Assembly (NCBI GenBank): GCA_014523485.1
Contig: JAATVK010000201.1
Coordinates: 1 to 12,358, forward strand
DNA: 12,358 nucleotides
Reading direction: 5' to 3'
DNA from: Nitrososphaerales archaeon TH5894
Lineage (GTDB): Archaea > Thermoproteota > Nitrososphaeria > Nitrososphaerales > Nitrososphaeraceae
Shown: positions 1 through 6,827 of the stretch, piece by piece
How positions within the stretch are numbered: the first letter of the stretch is position 1
Layout: each line of letters starts with the position of its first letter
Made by a program: the position numbers and the translations under genes
The notes under the pieces: generated by a model
Databases searched by the model: none
The model's input: only the letters and a program-made list of their open reading frames with translations
Told to the model about the DNA's origin: nothing

Positions 1-633
1 AATAGCGGCAACCTTTGCTTCATCTAGTTTGTTCTCGTTTATTAAATTTTGGATATTTTTATCTTTTATTATTGAATAAAGAAATCTTTTACGTTCTATA
101 ACGGTTTTAATTTTGGGTCTCGCAGCCATTCTCGCAAACTCCTGTAGCTTGGTATTTTCTATATCTGATTGCTTTATTGTTCTTCTTAAAATACGTTCTG
201 CTTTTATTCTCAATCTTCTAGCCATTATTGGACTTTTCCCAAAAGTAGAAATCGCTACTTGCATTATTCCCTCAATATTGATTATAGAGGCATATGAAAA
301 GTCACTTACTGGTGGATCATCTGCAGCATAAACAAATGACATCATAGAACGTCCTTTTTCTATAATTTTTCTATTTAGTTCTTTATTATCTGTTGCAGCA
401 AGAACTAAAAAAATATTGTTGTAATTATCTAATATATTGGCACTTTGAATTTTCATTTTCACGACCTCAATTTTCTTTTGTTGTGATAATTCCTCAAGAT
501 AAGAATTCAATCTTTCACTAATAACAGTGATTTTACAATTTTGACCTAATAATCCTTTGACTTTTCTTACTCCTTCCACTCCTCCGCCTATGACAATAAC
601 ATTTTTACCAGCCAGATTTAGATCAACAATCAA
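1..633 (-). CDS. Precorrin-2 dehydrogenase / sirohydrochlorin ferrochelatase-like protein (3' end outside window)
   Basis: The reverse strand is open for 211 codons and runs off the left edge. The product resembles the CysG N-terminal/Met8 family, which oxidises precorrin-2 to sirohydrochlorin with NAD+ and may insert iron, in the siroheme/heme branch. What is seen: a Rossmann start with IVIGGG near residues 13-18, an AATDN segment near 79-83, the family's Asp pair in YAADDPPVSDF (residues 102-112, the position of the catalytic Asp in CysG/Met8), then VAISTFGKSP followed by an Arg-rich helix. The start is TTG at 633-631. An in-frame TAA lies directly before it (636-634), so no longer protein is possible. 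Family members are about 200-230 aa, so only a short C-terminus should be missing. It is divergent from radA. In related archaea this gene often neighbours hemA, which would lie off the left edge (recalled, not seen). Whether it has the ferrochelatase activity cannot be judged. Confidence 0.85.
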   Translation of the reverse strand, partial: MIVDLNLAGKNVIVIGGGVEGVRKVKGLLGQNCKITVISERLNSYLEELSQQKKIEVVKMKIQSANILDNYNNIFLVLAATDNKELNRKIIEKGRSMMSFVYAADDPPVSDFSYASIINIEGIMQVAISTFGKSPIMARRLRIKAERILRRTIKQSDIENTKLQEFARMAARPKIKTVIERKRFLYSIIKDKNIQNLINENKLDEAKVAAI

Positions 634-751
634 TTATGACTTCACTGCTGATGAAACAATGTTGAGTACTTTATTTAAGTTATTTCAACTATAAGAAGAA
701 ATTATGGGAAAAATATTGAAAATATACAAAAATATTTAGTTCAACACTTAT

Positions 752-757
752 TATATA
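752..757 (+). promoter_or_regulatory. Candidate TATA box for radA operon
   Basis: TATATA lies 17-22 bases before the TTG start of radA, in the 140-base divergent gap. Archaeal TATA boxes centre about 26-27 bases before the transcription start, so this box would place the start at or just inside the codon, a little too close. The wider TTATTATATA (748-757) or the AAATATTT stretch near 730 are alternatives. For the leftward gene, a TTAAATAA-like element on the minus strand near 670-679 could serve, giving a leader of about 14 bases. Confidence 0.35.
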
Positions 758-773
758 CTGAAAATGATCTAAC

Positions 774-1754
774 TTGATAAATAAAGATAATAATTATAAA
801 AAATTAGAACTTGATATTCTTGATGATATCGGTCCCGCAACTAAAATTCATCTTATTGAAGCGGGAATAGACTCATTGAAGGAACTAATAATTAGAGGAC
901 CTCATGATGTTGCCGACGTTACAGGTATGACAATGGAAAAGTCAATTGATTTGTGTAATAAAGCTAGAATAAAACTAGAAGAAGTAAATATTATTGAAAG
1001 AACTTTTGTTTCTGCTACAGAGCTTTATAATAATAGAAAGAAAATAGAACGAATTTCTACTGGTTCAAAACACTTTGATGAACTGTTAGGAGGTGGTTTT
1101 GAAATCAATGCAATAACTGAAATATATGGAGAATTTGGCTCAGGAAAAACTCAAGTTTGTCATACTTCTTCAGTAATGGTGCAGCAAAAAAGAACAGATG
1201 GTGGACTAGAAGGTGGTGTAATTTATGTAGATACTGAGAATACATTTAGGCCAGAAAGAATAGTGTCGATTTCTAAGGCAAGAAATATAGACTATGTAAA
1301 AGTATTAGAAAATATAGTAGTCGCACGAGCATTTAATAGTGCTCATCAGGAATTAATCATTCATGAAATAGGAAAACTTATTGAAAACAACAATATAAAG
1401 TTATTAGTATTAGATTCAGCAATTTCTCATTATCGCGCAGAATATGTTGGAAGAGGAACACTCTCTGAGAGGCAACAAAAAATAAATAAATTAATGCATA
1501 TGTTAATTAGAATTTCTGAAACTTACAAAATAGCGGTTATAATAACAAACCAAATTCAATCAGTTCCAGATACTTTATTTGGCGATCCTTTTAGACCAGT
1601 AGGAGGAAATATTATTGCTCATTCGAGTACATACAGAATTTATTTGAAAAAAGCTGGCAAAAACAGAATTGCTCGAATTGTTGATAGTCCTTATCATCCT
1701 GAAATTGAAGCATTGTTTTCATTAGGAGAAGAAGGGGTTACTGATCCTATTTAG
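774..1754 (+). CDS. radA: DNA repair and recombination protein RadA
   Basis: This is the archaeal RecA/Rad51 recombinase, which forms ATP-dependent filaments on single-stranded DNA and catalyses strand exchange in repair. The 326-aa length is normal. Seen in order: an N-terminal helix-hairpin-helix domain (about 10-65), the F-x-x-A polymerisation motif at F78/A81, Walker A GEFGSGKT at 119-126, Walker B LLVLD at 210-214, TNQ at 258-260, and an L2-type DNA-binding loop up to about 280. The start is TTG at 774. An in-frame TGA sits at 765-767 and no other start codon occurs in the first residues of the HhH domain. It heads a run of six same-strand genes with short gaps or overlaps; the next gene, L21e, begins 42 bases after the stop. 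No Shine-Dalgarno sequence precedes it, which fits a leaderless or short-leader message. Assignment to RadA rather than RadB rests on the HhH domain. Confidence 0.97.
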   Translation: MINKDNNYKKLELDILDDIGPATKIHLIEAGIDSLKELIIRGPHDVADVTGMTMEKSIDLCNKARIKLEEVNIIERTFVSATELYNNRKKIERISTGSKHFDELLGGGFEINAITEIYGEFGSGKTQVCHTSSVMVQQKRTDGGLEGGVIYVDTENTFRPERIVSISKARNIDYVKVLENIVVARAFNSAHQELIIHEIGKLIENNNIKLLVLDSAISHYRAEYVGRGTLSERQQKINKLMHMLIRISETYKIAVIITNQIQSVPDTLFGDPFRPVGGNIIAHSSTYRIYLKKAGKNRIARIVDSPYHPEIEALFSLGEEGVTDPI

Positions 1755-1774
1755 CTTTCAGTTAATGTTAAATT

Positions 1775-1782
1775 AAGGAGGT
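1775..1782 (+). promoter_or_regulatory. Strong Shine-Dalgarno for rpl21e with long spacer
   Basis: AAGGAGGT is a perfect complement to the usual archaeal 16S 3' end, but it is separated from the ATG at 1797 by 14 bases, longer than the usual 5-9. An in-frame TAA at 1782-1784 rules out an upstream start. The site marks L21e as translated from an internal position of the message. Confidence 0.6.
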
Positions 1783-1796
1783 AATTCAGATACATT

Positions 1797-2081
1797 ATGC
1801 CAAGATCCCATGGAAGTAAGAGAAAATCACGATCTATATTAACTAAAAGTAATATACTTAGAGGTATTTCATATTTATTAATTGATTACAAAATAGGGGA
1901 TAAAGTAATTGTTCATATTGATCCAAGTGAACATAATACAATGCCTCATAGAAGATATCAAGGAAAAATAGGAATAATTAAGGAAATTGGAAAAAGAATT
2001 ATTAAAGTATCCGTTCCTATAGGAAACAAAGAAAAAATTTTACAGACTAAAAGAAATCATTTAAAACCTCTAACTAATTAG
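1797..2081 (+). CDS. rpl21e: 50S ribosomal protein L21e
   Basis: This is an archaeal/eukaryotic-type large-subunit ribosomal protein with no bacterial counterpart. The 94-aa product has the family's features in order: a basic start MPRSHGSKRKSR (1-12), RGISYLL-type linker, the SH3-like barrel opening YKIGDKVIVHIDPSEH (about 31-46), the signature MPHRRYQGK (49-57), and a basic C-terminus ending NHLKPLTN. The length is typical. ATG at 1797 is chosen because the conserved MPRSHG start follows at once. Eleven bases separate it from rpo4, so the two are surely cotranscribed. The L21e-rpo4-DUF655-ksgA order is a recurrent archaeal arrangement (recalled), which supports the identity of each member. 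Confidence 0.96.
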   Translation: MPRSHGSKRKSRSILTKSNILRGISYLLIDYKIGDKVIVHIDPSEHNTMPHRRYQGKIGIIKEIGKRIIKVSVPIGNKEKILQTKRNHLKPLTN

Positions 2082-2086
2082 GAAGG
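2081..2086 (+). promoter_or_regulatory. Shine-Dalgarno of rpo4
   Basis: GGAAGG begins on the last base of the L21e stop codon and stands six bases before the ATG at 2093, a good spacing. It supports that start and coupled translation with L21e. Confidence 0.6.
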
Positions 2087-2092
2087 ACTTGT

Positions 2093-2416
2093 ATGGAAAC
2101 ATTAAAAAAAGAAGTTATCTCCCTTTCAGAAGTAAAAGATATTTTAGAAAAAGTAGGAGTAGAAGAAATGGATCAAATTCAGAGATGGACATATGATTAT
2201 GTGTCAAAATTTGCTAAATCCCCTTCCCACGTTTCCAGGACCATAATTAACCAACTTGTATCATCGTGCGATTTAAAGGAAGATGAAGCAGTAGAAATAG
2301 CAAATGCTATGCCTAAATCTATTGAAGAATTACGGGCTTTTACATTTGGATGGAAAAAATTGATTTTAACAGATACATTGAATAAAATTTTAGATATTAT
2401 AAATAAAGAACATTAG
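2093..2416 (+). CDS. rpo4: DNA-directed RNA polymerase subunit Rpo4 (subunit F)
   Basis: Rpo4 pairs with Rpo7 to make the stalk of archaeal RNA polymerase (the equivalent of Rpb4/Rpb7), which aids open-complex formation and binds the emerging transcript. The 107-aa product matches the usual length of about 105-120. It shows an N-terminal beta segment (KKEVISLSEVKDIL), and a helical HRDC-like C-terminal half. That half includes DYVSKFAKS, the stretch VSSCDLKEDEAVEIANAMP (about residues 57-75) and the conserved IEELRAF near 77-83. ATG at 2093 has a well-placed ribosome binding site. It sits between L21e and DUF655 in the expected order. The family is recognised mainly by length, context and the ANAMP-x-SIEELRAF pattern. 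Confidence 0.93.
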   Translation: METLKKEVISLSEVKDILEKVGVEEMDQIQRWTYDYVSKFAKSPSHVSRTIINQLVSSCDLKEDEAVEIANAMPKSIEELRAFTFGWKKLILTDTLNKILDIINKEH

Positions 2417-2439
2417 AGCATTCTAAAGGATGAATATTG

Positions 2440-3045
2440 ATGTCACTACCGGATCATTATCAAGATCATAAAGGAAATGCATTTGGTAGCTTTCACGTTA
2501 CTCGAAAATATGAAGAGTACGCTCATATTATCGAATTTACAATAAGAGGAAAGTCCTCAACCGTAAAAAAACGCGAAGGGATAATAATACAAGCAATTGG
2601 AGAAGAGAGATTAACATTACTAGAATTACTTGGAGATCCATCTCAAAATTTTGAAATTGGAGAACGTGCCTACATTGGAAAGGAAGGAAGAAATAAAATA
2701 ATTAGTGTTTTAGGAAGATTAAATTATAATGACCTTTCAGTATCTGCAAAAAATGAAATTCCAATAGCAATTGAGAAAATAGTTACTATCAAAGAAAAAA
2801 GGTTTGTGGACTATTTTAATAATGCTCAACCGATTACTCCTCGTGTCCATGGATTAGAATTAATTCCAGGAATTGGTAAAATATACATGAAAAGTATTAT
2901 AACAGAAAGAGAGAAGAAAAAATTTGAAAGTTTTAATGAAATTCAAGAACGTGTTGGTGTAAAAGATCTACAAAAATTAATTACAAAAAGAATAGTAGAA
3001 GAAATTTCTGGAGAAACAAGAATGAATCTCTTTGTCAGAAAATGA
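2440..3045 (+). CDS. DUF655 family predicted RNA-binding protein
   Basis: This is a 201-aa member of the archaeal DUF655 family. Its exact function is unknown, but its OB-like and helix-hairpin-helix make-up suggests RNA or DNA binding. Residues about 25-115 look like a beta-rich domain containing GERAYIGKEGRNK. The segment LELIPGIGKIYMKSI (about 139-153) is a clear HhH motif, followed by a second helical pair with VGVKDLQKLITKRI. ATG at 2440 is preferred; the adjacent in-frame TTG at 2437 would add one residue. AAAGGATGA just upstream can act as ribosome binding site. Its stop overlaps the start of ksgA (ATGA at 3042-3045), so the two are translationally coupled. Placement among rpo4 and an rRNA methyltransferase suggests a role in ribosome assembly or nucleic acid handling, which is inference. 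Confidence 0.9.
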   Translation: MSLPDHYQDHKGNAFGSFHVTRKYEEYAHIIEFTIRGKSSTVKKREGIIIQAIGEERLTLLELLGDPSQNFEIGERAYIGKEGRNKIISVLGRLNYNDLSVSAKNEIPIAIEKIVTIKEKRFVDYFNNAQPITPRVHGLELIPGIGKIYMKSIITEREKKKFESFNEIQERVGVKDLQKLITKRIVEEISGETRMNLFVRK

Positions 3046-3755
3046 ATTGGAGGAAATATTATGGCCAAAATTTTCTTATTGATTCAAGTGTAGTGAGAAA
3101 AATAATAGAGATATCGGAAATAAAAGCTTTTGAAGACGTATGTGAAATGGGTACAGGAAAAGGGATACTTGTACCATATTTATGTAAAAATGCAAGATTC
3201 GTAAAGTCCTTTGAAGTAGATTACAAGTTATACGAAAAAATTAAAATACTTCAATCAAAATTTAAAAATCTAAAAATTATAAATGAAGATCTTTTAAATT
3301 ATATTAAACCTTTGAACTTTGACGTTTTTATTTCAAATATCCCATATTCTAAAAGTAAAGAAATATTTTTATGGTTAGCCACAAAAAAATTTACTCGTGC
3401 AATTATAATGGTTCAAGATGAATTTAGTCAAAAAATTCAATCGAATCCAGGAGATAAAAATTATAGAGCACTATCAGCTATAATACAATATTGTTTTGAC
3501 ATTCAACCACTATTCAAAGTAGATAGAAAATCATTTTATCCTCAACCAACCGTTGATTCAGAGGTGATAAAATTAATATCAAAAAATAACATACTGTCGA
3601 AGGATACAATTTCTAGGGTCTTTACTATTTTTTCTTTTAAAAATAAAAAAATAAGTAAATTGAATAATAAACTTAAAATTAATTTTAATGAAAGAGATTT
3701 AAGGGTAAAAGAAATGGAACCAGAAAAAATAATAGATCTTTCTAAACTCATGTGA
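3042..3755 (+). CDS. ksgA: rRNA adenine N6-dimethyltransferase (KsgA/Dim1), short form
   Basis: KsgA/Dim1 uses S-adenosylmethionine to dimethylate two adjacent adenines near the 3' end of 16S rRNA, a late small-subunit maturation step. Seen: YYGQNFLID (6-14, the family's GQ-F-D opening), SAM motif I EMGTGKG (35-41), the acidic EVD (58-60), the catalytic NIPY (99-102, in place of the common NLPY), and FYPQPTVDSEVI (165-176, family F-P-P-x-VDS). At 237 aa it is shorter than the usual 260-280. The C-terminal helical domain is abbreviated to about 50 lysine-rich residues, although IFSFKNKKISKL keeps the family's F-x-x-R/K-K-K pattern. It overlaps the DUF655 stop by four bases. The function is well supported; the short C-terminus may reflect lineage drift. 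Confidence 0.92.
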   Translation: MNWRKYYGQNFLIDSSVVRKIIEISEIKAFEDVCEMGTGKGILVPYLCKNARFVKSFEVDYKLYEKIKILQSKFKNLKIINEDLLNYIKPLNFDVFISNIPYSKSKEIFLWLATKKFTRAIIMVQDEFSQKIQSNPGDKNYRALSAIIQYCFDIQPLFKVDRKSFYPQPTVDSEVIKLISKNNILSKDTISRVFTIFSFKNKKISKLNNKLKINFNERDLRVKEMEPEKIIDLSKLM

Positions 3756-3771
3756 GCAGTAATTGAATTAA

Positions 3772-4305
3772 TTGAAAATGTACATTCCTAATGTTGATAG
3801 TCTTTTATTAATAGATTCAATTAAAGATTATTCTGGACAATCAGCACTCGAAATTGGAACCGGTACAGGAATAGTTTCTAAATTTCTCTTAAAAAATTTT
3901 AAAAATGTAATAAGTACTGATATAGACTACAATTCTCTGTTATACTGTAAAAAACAAAGTAATTCGGAAATAACTCTTATATGTTGCGATGCTACAACAG
4001 CACTATCTAGTAAGTTCGATTTGATTGTAAGTAATCCACCGTATTTACCGAATGACCAATTTGATGATAAAACTATTCATGGAGGGATAAGTGGAATAGA
4101 AAAAACTATTCATTTTATTCAATCTGCAATACCAAATGTTAAAAAATATGGACATATAATATTAATTGTGTCATCTTTAGCAGATATATCAAAGTTAGAT
4201 AGATTAATTTTTGAAAAAAAAATGAATATAAAAATAATTAATAAGAAGAAAATATTTTATGAAACTCTTTATGTATATGAATTAAGTAGTATAAGTCTTT
4301 CCTAA
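3772..4305 (+). CDS. HemK/PrmC-Mtq2-like N5-glutamine methyltransferase
   Basis: This 177-aa SAM-dependent methyltransferase resembles the archaeal HemK/Mtq2 group, whose members methylate the glutamine of the GGQ motif in release factor aRF1, often with a Trm112 partner (family knowledge). Seen: YIPNVDSLLL (4-13, the family's Y-x-P-x-x-DS-x-L opening), SAM motif I EIGTGTG (27-33), the acidic DIDYNSL (50-56), and the diagnostic NPPY (88-91) within SNPPYLP. There is no N-terminal helical domain as in bacterial PrmC, which is normal for the archaeal type. The start is TTG at 3772, with an in-frame TAA immediately before; ATG at 3778 would remove two residues and is equally possible. It ends the six-gene operon. 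A T-tract follows within 41 bases, and the next gene is convergent. Other small N-methyltransferase targets cannot be excluded. Confidence 0.85.
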   Translation: MKMYIPNVDSLLLIDSIKDYSGQSALEIGTGTGIVSKFLLKNFKNVISTDIDYNSLLYCKKQSNSEITLICCDATTALSSKFDLIVSNPPYLPNDQFDDKTIHGGISGIEKTIHFIQSAIPNVKKYGHIILIVSSLADISKLDRLIFEKKMNIKIINKKKIFYETLYVYELSSISLS

Positions 4306-4337
4306 ATATTTACTGAATGTAGTCATTTTAATGAGTA

Positions 4338-5363
4338 TCATTTTTTTAATATTTTCGATGCTCTTTGAGAAATTTGTTGAGCCATTTTAGAGAGTGATGC
4401 ATTACCACCTAAGTCATAAGTAACATACTTATTCTCATTGATCACGTCTTCTGTGGCCTTAAAAATAGCTTTGGAGATATCTTTTTCACCTAAATATTCT
4501 TCCATCCATGCAGCGGAGCAAATAGTAGCTACTGGATTTACTTTATTCTGACCTGCATATTTTGGAGCACTCCCATGAGCAGGCTCGAACATAGCATATT
4601 TATCTCCATAATTTCCAGAATACACATTCCCAATTGATCCAACATGCCCCGAAGCACACTCAGATATTATGTCCATAAATAAGTTAGTACTTAATAATAT
4701 ACTATTATTGAATCTTTGAGGATTTTTGACCAATTGTTGAGTAACATTATCAATATAGTATTCTTCCGTTGCTATAGTATCAAAGTCCTTTTTAATTTTC
4801 TCTACTGCGGATACAAATATTCCATCGGTTTCTTTTAAAATGTTTCTTTTAGTAATAACAAATATTTTCTTAAAATCTAATTCCGTACTTAATTGAAATG
4901 CCTTTTTAACTACCCTTTCACATCCTTTTCTTGTTATTTTTCTAATGGCGACAGCAGAATCGTCACTGGTTTTAAATTCTATTCCAGCATACAAACCTTC
5001 GGTTGCCTCTCTAACACATACGAAATTGAGATTTAACTGTGAAGTTTTATATGTTTTTATTGGTCGAATATTTGCATAAAGTGCAAATTTCTGTCTTATG
5101 CTAACAGCTACACTCCTAGGGGCATCAGGATCGGGAACGGTAGTAGTCGGACCTTTAAAACAAGCATCACTTTCAGATAATAATTTCCAAACTTCGTCAG
5201 TGATATATGAATTTGTTTTATTTTTTTTCCAAAATTCGGATCCAGCTTCTACAGGTATAAGTTCTATGGTGCTGTTACAGGCTTTCAAAACATCTATCAT
5301 ACAGTTTACCAATTCTGGACCAGTACCATCTCCCTTTATAACAACGGCTTTTTTTTCTCCCAA
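4338..5363 (-). CDS. icd: Isocitrate dehydrogenase-type oxidative decarboxylase (probably NADP-dependent)
   Basis: This 341-aa member of the isocitrate/isopropylmalate dehydrogenase family would convert isocitrate to 2-oxoglutarate in the TCA cycle. By alignment from memory with E. coli Icd, substrate residues are kept: S84, R90, R100, R118, Y125, K172 and metal ligands D205 and D231. REATEGLYAGIE (118-129) is of isocitrate rather than isopropylmalate type. HGSAPKYAGQNKVNP (263-277) carries K268, Y269 and V275, matching E. coli NADP determinants, and Y316 is also kept. Three oddities occur: A86 replaces the substrate Asn of S-x-N, E235 replaces the second metal Asp, and G320 replaces the NADP-contacting Arg. 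The TTG start at 5363 is fixed by an in-frame TGA at 5372-5370. A good TATA box lies upstream. It is convergent with the methyltransferase gene. Confidence 0.85.
   Translation of the reverse strand: MGEKKAVVIKGDGTGPELVNCMIDVLKACNSTIELIPVEAGSEFWKKNKTNSYITDEVWKLLSESDACFKGPTTTVPDPDAPRSVAVSIRQKFALYANIRPIKTYKTSQLNLNFVCVREATEGLYAGIEFKTSDDSAVAIRKITRKGCERVVKKAFQLSTELDFKKIFVITKRNILKETDGIFVSAVEKIKKDFDTIATEEYYIDNVTQQLVKNPQRFNNSILLSTNLFMDIISECASGHVGSIGNVYSGNYGDKYAMFEPAHGSAPKYAGQNKVNPVATICSAAWMEEYLGEKDISKAIFKATEDVINENKYVTYDLGGNASLSKMAQQISQRASKILKK
4340..4346 (+). terminator. Candidate U-tract terminator of the radA operon
   Basis: A run of seven T follows the methyltransferase stop by about 35 bases, at the very end of the convergent dehydrogenase gene. 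Archaeal intrinsic termination relies on such T-tracts without a strong hairpin. No stable stem is seen here. Confidence 0.4.
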
Positions 5364-5392
5364 AAATAATCAAAGGTTGACTTAAACTTATC

Positions 5393-5400
5393 TATTTATA
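5393..5400 (-). promoter_or_regulatory. TATA box of the icd-like gene
   Basis: The minus strand reads TATAAATA, centred about 33 bases before the TTG start. This would give a transcription start near 5370 and a leader of only about seven bases. No Shine-Dalgarno sequence fits into that leader, in agreement with a near-leaderless message. Confidence 0.55.
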
Positions 5401-5425
5401 TTTTATGTGGATCTTAAGTCCATTC

Positions 5426-5998
5426 TCACTTCCACATTTTGGATTTTAGTTCAATTTTTACTACCATATCCTTAGTGAAAGGTGGCATTAATGTAGAATT
5501 AGTAATTTTAGTAAATTCATTATTTTCGGAGTAATAAGAATATTGGATATCGTAATTATCTAACGTGAGTATTTCTTTATTTAATGATCCCGTTTCGTTA
5601 TTAATTACCGATATCGTTTTATTATCCACTGAGTAGAGCTGCATAAAATCGTCTATTGTAAGCCTAATAGGTCTAATATATTCAATATGTATTCTGTCCC
5701 CAACTTCATCTGTATGAATGAGATGAATGCATTCTTTTCCATCTTTTATTTCCTTTCCTACGCCTTCAGGAAGGAATTTTTGCTTATCATTTTCAAAAAT
5801 TTGCACTACTGGATAAATATTAAAAGTTTCTATATTATGAGCTTTTAAGCAAATACCCAATACTTGTGGAGGAGGCGATAATTGCATTATGATAATACCT
5901 GCTAGAGTTGCTACGCCTATCATAACAGGTGGTAATAATAATTGTTTTTTCCCTATTTTTTTGGCAGGTTTCGTGGGCTTGAACCGGCGTTTGGGCAT
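5426..5998 (-). CDS. Membrane-anchored extracytoplasmic protein of unknown function
   Basis: A 190-aa protein of unknown function. It has a strongly basic N-terminus (1-19, Arg/Lys-rich), then one hydrophobic segment at about 20-40, followed by SPPP. The charge pattern predicts a cytoplasmic N-terminus with the remaining 150 residues outside. The region from about 53 to 122 contains HNIETFNIYPVVQIF, LPEGVGKEI, ECIHLIHTDEVGDRIHIEY and LTIDDFMQLYS. This order resembles a domain common in thaumarchaeal exported proteins, with His-x-His, an IP-x-x-IG turn, C-x-x-x-IHTHD-x-x-G-x-IH-E and a FTLG-x-FF helix (recalled). Here the histidines are partly lost, for example HTD in place of HTHD. ATG at 5998 precedes the basic stretch directly. 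It lies 62 bases upstream of the icd-like gene, which has its own TATA box. No enzymatic function is claimed. Confidence 0.8.
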   Translation of the reverse strand: MPKRRFKPTKPAKKIGKKQLLLPPVMIGVATLAGIIIMQLSPPPQVLGICLKAHNIETFNIYPVVQIFENDKQKFLPEGVGKEIKDGKECIHLIHTDEVGDRIHIEYIRPIRLTIDDFMQLYSVDNKTISVINNETGSLNKEILTLDNYDIQYSYYSENNEFTKITNSTLMPPFTKDMVVKIELKSKMWK

Positions 5999-6409
5999 TG
6001 TAAATAAGGATCGTAAAAATTCAATATTAGAGTCTTTCTACCCTCTATTTTGGTTAAATTCTAATAATAATTAACATTATAAATATAGCACAATTTCTTA
6101 ATTGCCTAACGTATTGTATGTATATTTTTTTGTTGCTCAATAGATATTCAATGTTGGGATGTAAGCACATTAAAAAATTTAATGCATATCACGTTCTTCA
6201 TCCAATAATATGATAGTATAATTTTCATCTTGATATCACTTATTTCTATTTATAAAACCATAAGCAAACATGATTTAAAAATTAAAGACGACAATAAATT
6301 CCTTGAATGGAAACAAACCAACATTCTCGGAGTTTGAGTGAAAAGTAGTAAAAACAATTAAAATCCATATGAAAAATAATATATTAGTTGTTGAATTATT
6401 ATTTCTCTC
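5999..6409. other. 411-base intergenic gap between divergent genes
   Basis: No convincing ORF, tRNA or rRNA is seen. The gap must hold both promoters: on the minus strand, a TATATTTATAA-like element near 6078-6095; on the plus strand, the TATA box beside RNase HI. The middle contains a perfect 7-base inverted repeat with a three-base loop, CATTAAA (6168-6174) and TTTAATG (6178-6184). It is AT-rich and could be chance. The stretch from about 6190 to 6370 shows nothing I can name. Confidence 0.6.
6377..6386 (+). promoter_or_regulatory. TATA box of the RNase HI gene
   Basis: TAATATATTA is centred about 28 bases before the TTG at 6410. This places the transcription start at or within a few bases of the start codon, as expected for a leaderless message. 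No Shine-Dalgarno sequence is present. Confidence 0.5.
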
Positions 6410-6805
6410 TTGCTTAATGTCCATATTGATGGTGCATCCAGAGGAAATCCTGGACCTTCTGGTATAGGGATAATAATATTCCGAAATAATTTCTTAATAT
6501 TAAATTATGGTGAATTTATAGGATTTCATACAAATCTATTATCAGAATATCTAGCCCTAAAAAGAGCCCTACAATTTGCATTACTAATTGATAGAGAAAT
6601 TAAGATTCACACAGATAGTATGACAGTAGTTCAACAGAGGGAATCAAAAGAAAGAATTAGAAGAAAAGAATTGAAAATTCTTTTCAGAGAAATTAATAAT
6701 TTAGAAAAAAAATTTAAAAAAATTTCTTACAACTTTATACCAAGAGAAAAAAATACAGTCGCAGATCTATATGCAAAAAAGGCAATAGACTATTATATTA
6801 ATTAA
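6410..6805 (+). CDS. rnhA: Ribonuclease HI
   Basis: RNase HI cleaves the RNA strand of RNA-DNA hybrids using a metal-dependent carboxylate centre. The 131-aa protein has the compact archaeal/Sulfolobus-type form. Seen: IDGASRGNPGPSG (6-18) with catalytic D7, SEYLAL (45-50) with E46, HTDS (67-70) with D69, and FIPREKNTVADLYAKKA (109-125) with D119; all four acidic residues are present. The long basic hybrid-binding loop of the E. coli enzyme is not evident, although KERIRRKELK (80-89) is strongly basic. The TTG start at 6410 is the only option: an in-frame TGA occurs at 6392-6394 and no other usable codon lies between. It begins right after a TATA box. Downstream is a candidate small RNA that may share its transcript. 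Confidence 0.93.
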   Translation: MLNVHIDGASRGNPGPSGIGIIIFRNNFLILNYGEFIGFHTNLLSEYLALKRALQFALLIDREIKIHTDSMTVVQQRESKERIRRKELKILFREINNLEKKFKKISYNFIPREKNTVADLYAKKAIDYYIN

Positions 6806-6827
6806 ATAGAATCAGATTTATTAATTA

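Noticed and set aside
113..331. Plus-strand open frame of 72 codons at the left edge
   Set aside because: It is antisense to the precorrin-2 dehydrogenase reading, which shows clear family motifs.
4338..5363. Calling the dehydrogenase LeuB because leuCD is in the window
   Set aside because: The substrate motif REATEGLYAGIE and the GP-x-TT and K-Y...V regions are of isocitrate dehydrogenase type, and leuCD is 5 kb away in a separate unit.
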